DNA from: Flavobacteriaceae bacterium
Lineage (GTDB): Bacteria > Bacteroidota > Bacteroidia > Flavobacteriales > Flavobacteriaceae
Direction: 5' to 3'
Length of the DNA stretch: 9,350 nt
NCBI GenBank assembly: GCA_947458575.1
Contig: CANHBE010000092.1
Location: forward strand, 1 to 9,350
Positions within the stretch are counted from its first letter, which is position 1; each line of letters opens with the position of its first letter. Made by a program: the position numbers and the translations under genes. A model generated the notes under the pieces. The model saw only the letters and a program-made list of their open reading frames with translations, searched no databases and was not told the DNA's origin. Positions 1 to 6,734 of this stretch are shown here, one piece after another.

Positions 1-1201
1 TGGGTAAAGTTATACCCAAGACAAGCTCTACTGTATCTAAGAATTTTATTGGATGTGCCGTCTCTAGAAAAACACCAATCGCATTAGGAAAGCGCGAAAA
101 TTCCTTTTTTAAGCCTAAATAGCCAACTATTCCATGTGGTTCAGCAATGTATCCGGTTTCTTCGTAAAGTTTCAAGAGTGTAAACTTCGTTAATTCATCA
201 TCATAAGAATACGAACTAAAATCTGCTTTAAATGCTGCTAAATCATGGTGATATAATTCCTGAATTCGAATGAAATTACTTGGATTGCCTACATCCATCG
301 CATTTGAAATCGTTGCTTTGGAAGGCTTTGGACTATAGGTTCCTGTAGCAAGAAATTGAGGTACGGTGTCGTTAACATTAGTTGCTGCGACAAAGTGCTC
401 GATGGGTAATCCTAGGCGCTTTGCCATGATACCGGCACAAATATTTCCGAAGTTTCCACTTGGGCAAGAGAAGACAAGAAGCTTCTTGTGAGATTTCAAT
501 TGTTTATATGCAAAGAAAAAATAGAACATCTGCGGCAACCATCGGGCAATATTTATTGAATTGGCTGAAGTCAGATTCTTGTGATACAATTCAGAATCTA
601 AAAACGCTTTTTTGACCATATCTTGGCAATCATCAAAAACACCATCTACTTCTATAGCCTTGATGTTTTGACCAAGTGTGGTCAACTGTCTTTCTTGAAT
701 ATCACTTACTTTTCCGGACGGATATAAAATCACCACATCAACACCATCGACTCCAAGAAAACCGCTTGCAACTGCGCCACCTGTATCACCGGAAGTTGCA
801 ACTAGAACCGTATTTTGCTTGTTTTCAAAATCTTGATTGAAGTAGGCTAAACATCTTGACATAAATCTTGCTCCAACATCTTTGAAAGCCATTGTTGGTC
901 CATGATACAGTTCCAGTGAAAATATATTTTTTTCCACCGGCACTGTTGGAAAATCAAAGCATAAAGTTTCAGCTATTATACTACGTAAATTAGGATCAGG
1001 AATATCATTACCGACAAACTGCTTGATTACTTCAAATGCAATTTCTTCGTTTGTAAGTTGCTCAATTTTTTCAAAAAAAGAGTTGGGTAATGGCGTGATA
1101 CTTTTAGGAAAGTACAATCCTTTATCACTTGCTAAACCTTGAATAACAGCCTCTTTGAACGAAACTTCCGGAGCATTTTTATTTAAGCTATAATATCTCA
1201 T
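1..1201 (-). CDS. thrC: Threonine synthase, 3' end cut by window edge
   Basis: Last step of threonine synthesis: PLP-dependent conversion of O-phospho-L-homoserine to L-threonine and phosphate, in the cytoplasm. Reading from the ATG at 1201-1199 gives 400 codons without a stop up to the left edge (last complete codons read LGITLP). Enzymes of this short-chain type are usually about 430 residues, so probably only the last 30 or so are missing. The PLP-binding lysine is K107 in GPTMAFKDVGARFM. The SGDTGGAV segment lies at 137-144 and the phosphate-binding glycine-rich loop PSGNFGN at 247-253. The N-terminus MRYYSLN followed by the VSFKEAVIQGLASDKGLYFP segment is typical of the family and supports the start. 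No Shine-Dalgarno is present; the start follows an A-rich stretch. It is the third gene of thrABC, 66 bases after the thrB stop. No broken or missing key residue is seen. Identification is firm; the true 3' end is not visible. Confidence 0.96.
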   Translation of the reverse strand, partial: MRYYSLNKNAPEVSFKEAVIQGLASDKGLYFPKSITPLPNSFFEKIEQLTNEEIAFEVIKQFVGNDIPDPNLRSIIAETLCFDFPTVPVEKNIFSLELYHGPTMAFKDVGARFMSRCLAYFNQDFENKQNTVLVATSGDTGGAVASGFLGVDGVDVVILYPSGKVSDIQERQLTTLGQNIKAIEVDGVFDDCQDMVKKAFLDSELYHKNLTSANSINIARWLPQMFYFFFAYKQLKSHKKLLVFSCPSGNFGNICAGIMAKRLGLPIEHFVAATNVNDTVPQFLATGTYSPKPSKATISNAMDVGNPSNFIRIQELYHHDLAAFKADFSSYSYDDELTKFTLLKLYEETGYIAEPHGIVGYLGLKKEFSRFPNAIGVFLETAHPIKFLDTVELVLGITLP

Positions 1202-1227
1202 TTTTATTTGCGTGATGTGATTCGGTT

Positions 1228-1257
1228 GATTCAAATAAGCTTTTGTCCCGTTGAATC
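1228..1257 (-). repeat. Small inverted repeat in thrB-thrC spacer
   Basis: Within the 66-base gap between the thrB stop and the thrC start, GATTCAA and TTGAATC form a perfect 7-bp inverted repeat with a 16-base loop, ending 26 bases before the thrC start codon. There is no U-run, so it is not an intrinsic terminator. It could be an mRNA processing or stability element inside the operon, or chance in AT-rich DNA. I see no independent sign of function. Confidence 0.3.
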
Positions 1258-1267
1258 CTCTTAATCG

Positions 1268-2191
1268 CTATAAAATTATCTTTACACCTTCAGAGTTAAT
1301 TTTAGAAACATGTATTTCGTATGGAATTTCTGTTCCTTTGTAAATAGATTGCATTACTTCAGCAACATTGTTTGCAATTTCACTACCGCGACTCAACGCA
1401 AATACTGACGGTCCGGAGCCGGATATACCACAACCCAATGCACGAACTTGTAGCGCAGCAGACTTTACTTCGTTAAACATTGGAATATACGGTCCGCGGA
1501 GCGGCTCTACAATTCCATCATGCAAGGAACGTCCAATCAATTCGTAGTCGCTCGTGTACAAACCGGCAATTAATCCACCGACATTTCCCCATTGTGTTAT
1601 TGCGCTTTTCAAGGAAATCATGGGTTGTAAAACGGCACGCATTTCTGATGTTTTCAGTTCAATTTGAGGATGAATAACCGTAGCGAAAATTTCCGATGGA
1701 CTTTCGATTCGAATGATATCAAGCGGATCATATCCTCTGACCAAAGTAAAGCCACCACAAAGTGCAGGCGCCACATTGTCGGCGTGAGCGCTACCACTTG
1801 CCAAAACTTCCCCTTGCATAGCAAATCGAACTAGTTCCTTTCTTGAAAAAGGTTTACCTGCGAGCTCATTAATTCCGAATACCGCTCCCGCAGCGCTTGC
1901 AGAACTGCTACCAATCCCGCTTCCTGCTTTAATTTTTTTGAAAATTTCGATCTCAAAACCGCAGTCAATTTCAATTTCATCTAGTAATGCCAAGGCGGCA
2001 ACTCCGGCGACATTTTTTTCGGTTTCCAAGGGCAAGTCTGCACCAATTATTTTTGTGATTCGCACTCCTTTCTGATCCGATTTCCGCACAACCATCTCAT
2101 CTCCAACCGTATCGAGACAGGTACCCAGCACATCGAATCCACAAGATAGATTTGCAATAGTGGCTGGACAAAATAATTTTATTTGATTCAT
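1268..2191 (-). CDS. thrB: Homoserine kinase (GHMP family)
   Basis: Phosphorylates L-homoserine with ATP to O-phospho-L-homoserine, the substrate of the ThrC encoded just downstream. The 307-residue length is normal for the family. The GHMP signatures are all in place: the N-terminal PATIANLSCGFDVLG (9-23), the ATP-binding glycine/serine-rich loop AGSGIGSSSASAAG (89-102), the ADNVAPALCGGF segment (137-148) that homoserine kinases share, and the C-terminal GCGISGSGPSVFAL motif (253-266). The ATG at 2191 is supported because family members begin only a few residues before the PAT/PASTAN segment. No Shine-Dalgarno precedes it. The thrA stop lies 63 bases upstream and thrC starts 66 bases downstream, all on one strand, consistent with a thrABC operon in pathway order. 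The other GHMP kinases (mevalonate, shikimate, galactokinase) are excluded by both motif detail and context. Confidence 0.97.
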   Translation of the reverse strand: MNQIKLFCPATIANLSCGFDVLGTCLDTVGDEMVVRKSDQKGVRITKIIGADLPLETEKNVAGVAALALLDEIEIDCGFEIEIFKKIKAGSGIGSSSASAAGAVFGINELAGKPFSRKELVRFAMQGEVLASGSAHADNVAPALCGGFTLVRGYDPLDIIRIESPSEIFATVIHPQIELKTSEMRAVLQPMISLKSAITQWGNVGGLIAGLYTSDYELIGRSLHDGIVEPLRGPYIPMFNEVKSAALQVRALGCGISGSGPSVFALSRGSEIANNVAEVMQSIYKGTEIPYEIHVSKINSEGVKIIL

Positions 2192-2254
2192 ACTTATTGA
2201 TTTGCCTAATTAGAATCGATTTCTCTTTCTATTAGTTAACGAGAGGCTTATGAC

Positions 2255-4702
2255 TTATACATTGCCGATTCGAATGACATCCGCAAAAATTCCTGACGCT
2301 GTAACCGCAGCACCTGCACCCGCACCCTTAATCAGGAGTGGCTGGTCGACGTAGCGATCGGTATAAAACTGAACAATATTGTCTTTTCCTTCCAAATTGT
2401 AAAATGGACTATCAGCTGGAATATACTGAAGACCTACACTGGCTTTACCGTCTTCGAAAGATGCTACAAATTTTAGACGGCTATTTTTCTGTTTGGCTTC
2501 AGCCAGCAATTTGTCGAAATGATCAGCATGCTTTATCAGCGATTTAAAGAAATCTTCATTGTTGGTTGTATTCATACATTCGGCTGGTAAGAAGGAATTG
2601 TTTACAATATCCTCCATTTCCATTTCATAACCGCTTTCACGAATGAGAATTAAGATTTTGCGAGCAACATCCACGCCACTTAAATCAATCTTCGGGTCAG
2701 GTTCAGTAAATCCTTGAACACCAGCTTCTTTCACAACGTCGTGAAAGCTGTAATTCTCACTAAAATTATTGAAAATAAAGTTGAGACTGCCCGAAAGCAC
2801 CGCGTTGATTCTATTGACTTTATCACCGGACGCAATCAAATGTTTCAACGTGTCAATTATTGGTAAACCAGCACCTACATTGGTTTCGAATAGGAAAGGC
2901 GAGTTGTATTTGCGCGACAACTGTTTGAGATTATTGTAGTTGGTATAAGCGGAAGAGCAAGCGATTTTGTTACATGTCACAACGGCTACATTATCTTCAA
3001 GAAACTGATTGTAAATATTAGCTATTGATTCATTTGCAGTTATGTCAACAAAAATACTATTTCTCATGTTGAGTTCCTTAACTTTTGCAATAAACTGGTC
3101 TTTGTCGGCCTGTTCGCCATTTGAGAGTAGATTCTGCCAGTCTTTTAAAGAGATACCTTCTTCATCAAAGTACATTTTCTTTGAATTTGAAATACCAATT
3201 ACTCGCAAGTTAATTTTCAGATTCTCTCTAAGAAATTTCTTTTGTTGGTGTACTTGATCAATAAACTTTTCACCGACATTTCCAACACCCATTACGAACA
3301 AGTTTAGTTGTTTGATATTGTCTTCAAAGAAGCGCTCATGTAGCGTATTTAAGGCTTTGGTAACATCTCGTTCATTGATTACAACCGAAATATTTCGCTC
3401 AGATGCACCTTGAGCAATTGCACGAATATTAACGTTGTTCTTGCCCAAAGTTCCGAACATCTTGCCGCTGATTCCTTGATGGTTCTTCATGTTTTCACCT
3501 ACAAGCGCAACAATACAAAGGTCTTTTTCGACAATGCATGGATCAATTTTGTTCTGGGCAATTTCAATTTCAAAAGCCTTATTAATCGCTTTTTCTGCAG
3601 TATCCGCGTCGCTATTCAGAATACCTATACAGATTGAATGTTCCGAAGATGCTTGTGTGATAAAAATGACATTGATTTTCTCTTGGGATAATACTTCAAA
3701 TAAACGCTTTGAAGATCCCGAAACGCCAATCATTCCCGGACCTTCCAATGTTAGCAAAGAAATCTTGTCTATATGCGATATTCCTTTTATTGGATTCTCC
3801 ATTCCACTTACTGAAGAAGTAATTAAGGTTCCAGGTGCCTCGGGTTCAAAGGTGTTTTTGATGAGAATTGGAATATTCTTTTTTAACACCGGTTGAATAG
3901 TAGGCGGATATAAGACTTTAGCACCAAAATGGGATAATTCCATAGCTTCTTGGTAGGAAATAACTTCGATGGGTTGCGCTTGCTTGACTATTTTCGGATT
4001 TGCAGTAAACATCCCATTGACGTCTGTCCATATTTCAAGTTGAGAAGAATTTAATGCACCGGCAACGATTGCAGCAGTATAGTCTGAGCCACCACGACCC
4101 AACGTTGTCGTGTTTCCATCTTCTGAGGATGCAATAAATCCAGGAATAACGGTAACTCTTGCCGGGGTATTTTTGAAGTATTTAGTTATGAGTTCATTTG
4201 TTACTTCAAAGTTGACTACTGCTTTCCCGAAGTGATTATTTGTCTTAATAATCTCTCGACTGTCTTTGTAGCTTGAATTACTGATTTTTTGATGCATTGC
4301 TGCCGCGATAATTTGTGATGACAGTAATTCGCCAAAACTAAGAATGGTATCTGAAGTTCTGTTTGATAATTCACCCAACAAGTAACACCCATCAAGTAAT
4401 GTTTTTAAATGGTTGATATTGCTGTTTACGCTATCAATCAAATCTCCTTGTTCTGAAAGAGAAATCAATTCTTCTATCGCTTCCTTATGTTTTTGCTCAA
4501 TTTGAAGAACAATATCTTTATAGGTTTTATCTTTTGAAGCGGCTTTTGCAGCAGCAGCAACAAGGAGATCCGTTACACCGCTGAAAGCTGAAACGGTTAC
4601 CACCAGGGAATCCTTCTTTGCTGCAGCAGCTATAATCTCAAGAACTAGATTGATGTTTTTTGCATTTGCAACAGAAGTTCCTCCGAATTTTAGTACGTTC
4701 AT
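2255..4702 (-). CDS. thrA: Bifunctional aspartokinase / homoserine dehydrogenase
   Basis: Fused enzyme of the aspartate pathway. The N-terminal half phosphorylates L-aspartate; the C-terminal half reduces aspartate semialdehyde to homoserine with NAD(P)H. At 815 residues it matches the usual ThrA length of about 820. The aspartokinase domain (about 1-295) starts at once with KFGGTS (5-10) and has TLGRGGSDYTAA (200-211) and WTDVNGMFTANP (225-236). Two ACT regulatory domains follow (about 313-390 and 393-465); by family knowledge they bind threonine for feedback inhibition. The dehydrogenase domain begins at about 466 with the nucleotide-binding GVGNVG (472-477). It then has ETNVGAGLP (606-614), LSGSLNFIF (636-644), the catalytic EPDPKIDLSGVDVARK region (667-682) and the C-terminal KGAGAGAAVTASGIFADV stretch (792-809). 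Nothing is truncated or shifted. The start is fixed by the N-terminal KFGG motif. It is the first gene of thrABC and is preceded by a long leader. Confidence 0.98.
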   Translation of the reverse strand: MNVLKFGGTSVANAKNINLVLEIIAAAAKKDSLVVTVSAFSGVTDLLVAAAAKAASKDKTYKDIVLQIEQKHKEAIEELISLSEQGDLIDSVNSNINHLKTLLDGCYLLGELSNRTSDTILSFGELLSSQIIAAAMHQKISNSSYKDSREIIKTNNHFGKAVVNFEVTNELITKYFKNTPARVTVIPGFIASSEDGNTTTLGRGGSDYTAAIVAGALNSSQLEIWTDVNGMFTANPKIVKQAQPIEVISYQEAMELSHFGAKVLYPPTIQPVLKKNIPILIKNTFEPEAPGTLITSSVSGMENPIKGISHIDKISLLTLEGPGMIGVSGSSKRLFEVLSQEKINVIFITQASSEHSICIGILNSDADTAEKAINKAFEIEIAQNKIDPCIVEKDLCIVALVGENMKNHQGISGKMFGTLGKNNVNIRAIAQGASERNISVVINERDVTKALNTLHERFFEDNIKQLNLFVMGVGNVGEKFIDQVHQQKKFLRENLKINLRVIGISNSKKMYFDEEGISLKDWQNLLSNGEQADKDQFIAKVKELNMRNSIFVDITANESIANIYNQFLEDNVAVVTCNKIACSSAYTNYNNLKQLSRKYNSPFLFETNVGAGLPIIDTLKHLIASGDKVNRINAVLSGSLNFIFNNFSENYSFHDVVKEAGVQGFTEPDPKIDLSGVDVARKILILIRESGYEMEMEDIVNNSFLPAECMNTTNNEDFFKSLIKHADHFDKLLAEAKQKNSRLKFVASFEDGKASVGLQYIPADSPFYNLEGKDNIVQFYTDRYVDQPLLIKGAGAGAAVTASGIFADVIRIGNV

Positions 4703-4746
4703 TTTTTTTGTTAATTAGGATGAAATGTAATTTTTGAAATTTAAGT

Positions 4747-4850
4747 CTTTTTCTCGGAAAAAGTCGTAGTCTTTAATGTATTTAATTCTTTACCCCATTA
4801 GGGTTTTCGTTGATGTAGCATCAATCTTAACTTTATTAATGCATAAAGTT
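4747..4850 (-). promoter_or_regulatory. Structured thr operon leader (putative)
   Basis: On the minus strand, in transcript order, three perfect hairpins precede thrA. AACTTTAT/ATAAAGTT has 8 bp and a 6-base loop (4850-4829). TTGATG/CATCAA has 6 bp and a 3-base loop (4824-4810). CTTTTTC/GAAAAAG has 7 bp and loop CGA (4763-4747). Alternative pairings exist: ACCC can pair with GGGT around 4804-4792, while the same ATGGGG (4798-4793) is fully complementary to an upstream CCCCAT (4864-4859). A second copy of TTGATG at 4885-4880 could compete for CATCAA. Mutually exclusive pairing is typical of attenuators. However, the last hairpin is AT-rich and is not followed by a U-run, so an ordinary terminator is not shown. 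Regulation by threonine is inference from position only. Confidence 0.35.
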
Positions 4851-4882
4851 CTTGAATATGGGGAATTAAAGTAATTACTCAT
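4790..4882 (-). CDS. Possible 30-aa thr leader peptide
   Basis: An ATG at 4882 opens a 30-codon frame ending with TAA at 4790, 87 bases before thrA. Its translation ends in KIDATSTKTLMG, with threonine codons ACA, ACG and ACC at residues 23, 25 and 27 plus ACT at 12, and Ile codons at 15 and 20. It begins about 20 bases downstream of the candidate -7 box and overlaps two of the leader hairpins, as leader peptides of attenuated operons do. There is no Shine-Dalgarno, but no gene in this window has one. Against it: only four of 30 residues are threonine, far fewer than in enterobacterial ThrL, and a frame this short is readily produced by chance. No homologue is recognised. Confidence 0.25.
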   Translation of the reverse strand: MSNYFNSPYSRTLCINKVKIDATSTKTLMG

Positions 4883-4903
4883 CAAGTTGAAAATTAAGAA
4901 AGT

Positions 4904-4911
4904 CAAAAATA
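4904..4911 (-). promoter_or_regulatory. Candidate -7 box for the thr operon
   Basis: TATTTTTG on the minus strand is a full match to the Bacteroidota -7 consensus TAnnTTTG. It is the only full match on this strand that I found between thrA and hutH. Transcription would start near 4897, giving a leader of about 195 bases before thrA. No TTG stands at the expected -33 distance, where the sequence is TTTTAAAC-like, so the promoter is only half supported. Confidence 0.4.
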
Positions 4912-5007
4912 AATCAATTACATTAAGTTTAAAATAAACGGATCCATTTTTGCGAATTTTTCATTTTCCTCTTTTCCATCTCTGTAAACAAAGCAATATG
5001 AATAGCG

Positions 5008-5060
5008 TTGGTGGTATAAAATAACAATTCATTAATTTTTAGAATAATTAAGACCGCCAA
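5008..5060. repeat. Inverted repeat upstream of hutH promoter
   Basis: TTGGTGGT (5008-5015) and ACCGCCAA (5053-5060) are complementary over 8 positions, with one G-U type mismatch, and are separated by 37 AT-rich bases. They are among the few GC-rich patches in the intergenic region. The right arm ends 3 bases before the TTG of the candidate hutH promoter, so a regulator site is conceivable. The wide spacing and the mismatch also fit chance. Confidence 0.25.
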
Positions 5061-5063
5061 ACC

Positions 5064-5094
5064 TTGTTTTATAACATCTGTTTATCCAAATTTG
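5064..5094 (+). promoter_or_regulatory. Candidate hutH promoter
   Basis: TTG at 5064-5066 and CAAATTTG at 5087-5094 are 20 bases apart. The Bacteroidota consensus is TTG, about 19-20 bases, then TAnnTTTG; here the -7 box has C in place of the first T. The start of transcription would fall near 5100, about 15 bases before the hutH ATG. This is a pattern match only. Confidence 0.45.
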
Positions 5095-5115
5095 TAATCT
5101 AAATTACAACAACTT

Positions 5116-6624
5116 ATGGACAATTGCCATTACATTAGTTCTGATGTACTTTCGATAGAACTAATTCAGCGCATTATAACAGAAAACCTATCGCTTTCAT
5201 TATCGGAAGAAGCGAGAATCAACATCGAGAAATGCCGTCTCTATCTCGATGACAAAATGAGTACTAATGAAAGTCCTATTTATGGTATAAATACAGGTTT
5301 TGGTTCATTATGCAATGTCAAGATCTCTACTGAAAACCTATCAAAATTGCAAGAAAATCTTGTCAAGTCTCATGCATGTGGGACCGGAGAGGAAGTGCCG
5401 AGAGAGATTGTCAAGATTTTATTACTTCTTAAAATTCAATCGTTAAGTTACGGATATTCAGGGGTTCAGTTGGCTACAGTTGAACGATTAATTGATTTTT
5501 ACAACAACGATATTATGCCGGTTATATATAGCCAAGGTTCACTGGGCGCTTCCGGAGATCTTGCTCCTCTCGCTCATCTTTCTTTACCACTTTTGGGGGA
5601 AGGAGAAGTTTGGTGTAAGAATCAACGAAGGTCTGCTGCCATGTTAATGGAAGAATATGGTTGGGAACCTATTGTTCTGCAATCAAAAGAAGGTTTGGCT
5701 TTGCTTAATGGAACTCAATTTATGAGCGCTTACGGTGTGTATATTTTAAGTAAGACACTGAAATTATCGTGGTTGTCAGATTTGATAGGAACCATTTCCT
5801 TAGAAGGATTTGATGGAAGAATTGAACCATTTAATGAATTGATTCACTACATACGCCCACACAAAGGTCAAATTGTAACGGCCAAGCGAGTGGTTGAATT
5901 TCTTTCTGGGAGCCAAATTATCGAGCAGCAAAAAGAACATGTGCAGGATCCGTATTCGTTTCGCTGCATCCCTCAGGTACACGGAGCTTCCAAGGATGCT
6001 ATAGATTATGCCAAAAGAGTATTTAAAACAGAAATTAACTCAGTTACTGATAATCCTAACATATTCAAGGATAGCGATCAGATTATTTCAGGTGGAAATT
6101 TTCATGGACAGCCTTTAGCCTTAGCATTGGATTTTCTTGCCATTGCATTGGCAGAGCTAGGAAGTATCTCTGAGAGGCGAACCTACCAATTAATCAGTGG
6201 TTCACGTGGTTTACCTGCTTTTTTAGTGAATAATCCCGGTTTAAATTCTGGCTTTATGATTCCGCAATATACAGCTGCAAGTATTGCGAGTCAGAATAAG
6301 CAGTTAGCAACTCCTGCAAGTGTTGACAGTATTGTGTCGTCAAATGGTCAAGAAGATCATGTTAGCATGGGTGCTAATGCGGCTACAAAATGTTTGAGAG
6401 TCATGGAAAACTTAGAACGGATATTAGCAATTGAGTTGATGAATGCTTCACAAGCGATAGCATTTCGTCAGCCTTTAAAATCCAGTGAGTTTATTGAGTT
6501 GTTTCTCAAATCGTATAGAGCGGAAGTGCCTCTAGTAAATGAGGATCGAATTCTTCATTATGATATTGAGAAATCAATTACATTTCTCAGTTCTTTCATT
6601 ATCGATGACAGTGTGCTGGAGTAA
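5116..6624 (+). CDS. hutH: Histidine ammonia-lyase
   Basis: Non-oxidative deamination of L-histidine to urocanate and ammonia, first step of histidine degradation in the cytoplasm. The 502-residue length is normal (about 500-515). The self-forming MIO cofactor triad is A145-S146-G147 in GSLGASGDLAPLAHL. Other family active-site residues are visible: Y56 in YGINTGFG, S85-H86 in LVKSHACGTGE, N198 in LALLNGTQ, Y280 and R283 in QDPYSFRCIPQVHG, and E413 in GQEDHVSMGA. Ser-His at 85-86 is the arrangement of histidine lyases; known tyrosine lyases have His and phenylalanine lyases Phe or His in that loop. I therefore favour histidine as substrate, although tyrosine lyases of flexirubin clusters in this phylum are relatives. 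The ATG at 5116 suits the family start and lacks a Shine-Dalgarno. No hutU, hutI or hutG lies nearby. It is divergent from thrA, converges on clpC and ends at a shared terminator. Confidence 0.95.
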   Translation: MDNCHYISSDVLSIELIQRIITENLSLSLSEEARINIEKCRLYLDDKMSTNESPIYGINTGFGSLCNVKISTENLSKLQENLVKSHACGTGEEVPREIVKILLLLKIQSLSYGYSGVQLATVERLIDFYNNDIMPVIYSQGSLGASGDLAPLAHLSLPLLGEGEVWCKNQRRSAAMLMEEYGWEPIVLQSKEGLALLNGTQFMSAYGVYILSKTLKLSWLSDLIGTISLEGFDGRIEPFNELIHYIRPHKGQIVTAKRVVEFLSGSQIIEQQKEHVQDPYSFRCIPQVHGASKDAIDYAKRVFKTEINSVTDNPNIFKDSDQIISGGNFHGQPLALALDFLAIALAELGSISERRTYQLISGSRGLPAFLVNNPGLNSGFMIPQYTAASIASQNKQLATPASVDSIVSSNGQEDHVSMGANAATKCLRVMENLERILAIELMNASQAIAFRQPLKSSEFIELFLKSYRAEVPLVNEDRILHYDIEKSITFLSSFIIDDSVLE

Positions 6625-6705
6625 GCTGATTGTAAACTGCCAAAATATTGAAAATTTCCGACAGTTATTTTATAAGGAAGAATACATAGATAGACTATCG
6701 TTTAC
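6625..6705 (+). other. hutH 3' untranslated stretch
   Basis: This short AT-rich stretch lies between the hutH stop and the terminator. It is bounded by a perfect 8-bp inverted repeat, TTGTAAAC (6630-6637) and GTTTACAA (6700-6707), with a 62-base spacer. A competing AACTG/CAGTT pair (6635-6639 with 6662-6666) is also possible. I see no ORF of note in it. The repeat may fold the end of the hutH mRNA or may be chance. Confidence 0.3.
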
Positions 6706-6734
6706 AAAAAAAACCTACTATTTAGTAGGTTTTT
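6706..6734. terminator. Bidirectional terminator of hutH and clpC
   Basis: CCTACTA (6714-6720) pairs with TAGTAGG (6723-6729). The flanking A-run (6706-6713) and T-run (6730-6734) extend the stem to 12 bp. Read on the plus strand the stem is followed by five T residues and serves hutH; on the minus strand it is followed by eight and serves clpC. The last codons of clpC (Pro-Thr-Lys-stop) form one arm and the loop. This is a textbook intrinsic terminator between convergent genes. Confidence 0.9.

Larger units (their letters stand above)
4703..5115. other. Divergent thrA-hutH intergenic region
   Basis: This 413-base AT-rich stretch separates the divergent thrA (minus) and hutH (plus). The thrA side (4703 to about 4900) holds several perfect hairpins and a possible small leader ORF on the minus strand, preceded by a candidate -7 box at 4904-4911. 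The hutH side holds a candidate promoter at 5064-5094 and an inverted repeat at 5008-5060. I see no tRNA, no conserved protein and no insertion-sequence ends here. The middle part, about 4912-5007, shows nothing I can name. Confidence 0.8.

Noticed and set aside
1480..1677. 65-codon plus-strand frame inside thrB
   Set aside because: Entirely opposite conserved GHMP kinase sequence and without independent support.
3489..3896. 135-codon open frame on the plus strand inside thrA
   Set aside because: It lies wholly antisense to a well-conserved aspartokinase/ACT region of thrA. Its translation has no recognisable motif and reads like the reverse of coding sequence.
4747..4763. CTTTTTC/GAAAAAG hairpin as an intrinsic terminator ahead of thrA
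   Set aside because: The stem is perfect but AT-rich, and the bases after it are mixed rather than a U-run, so I do not call it a terminator.
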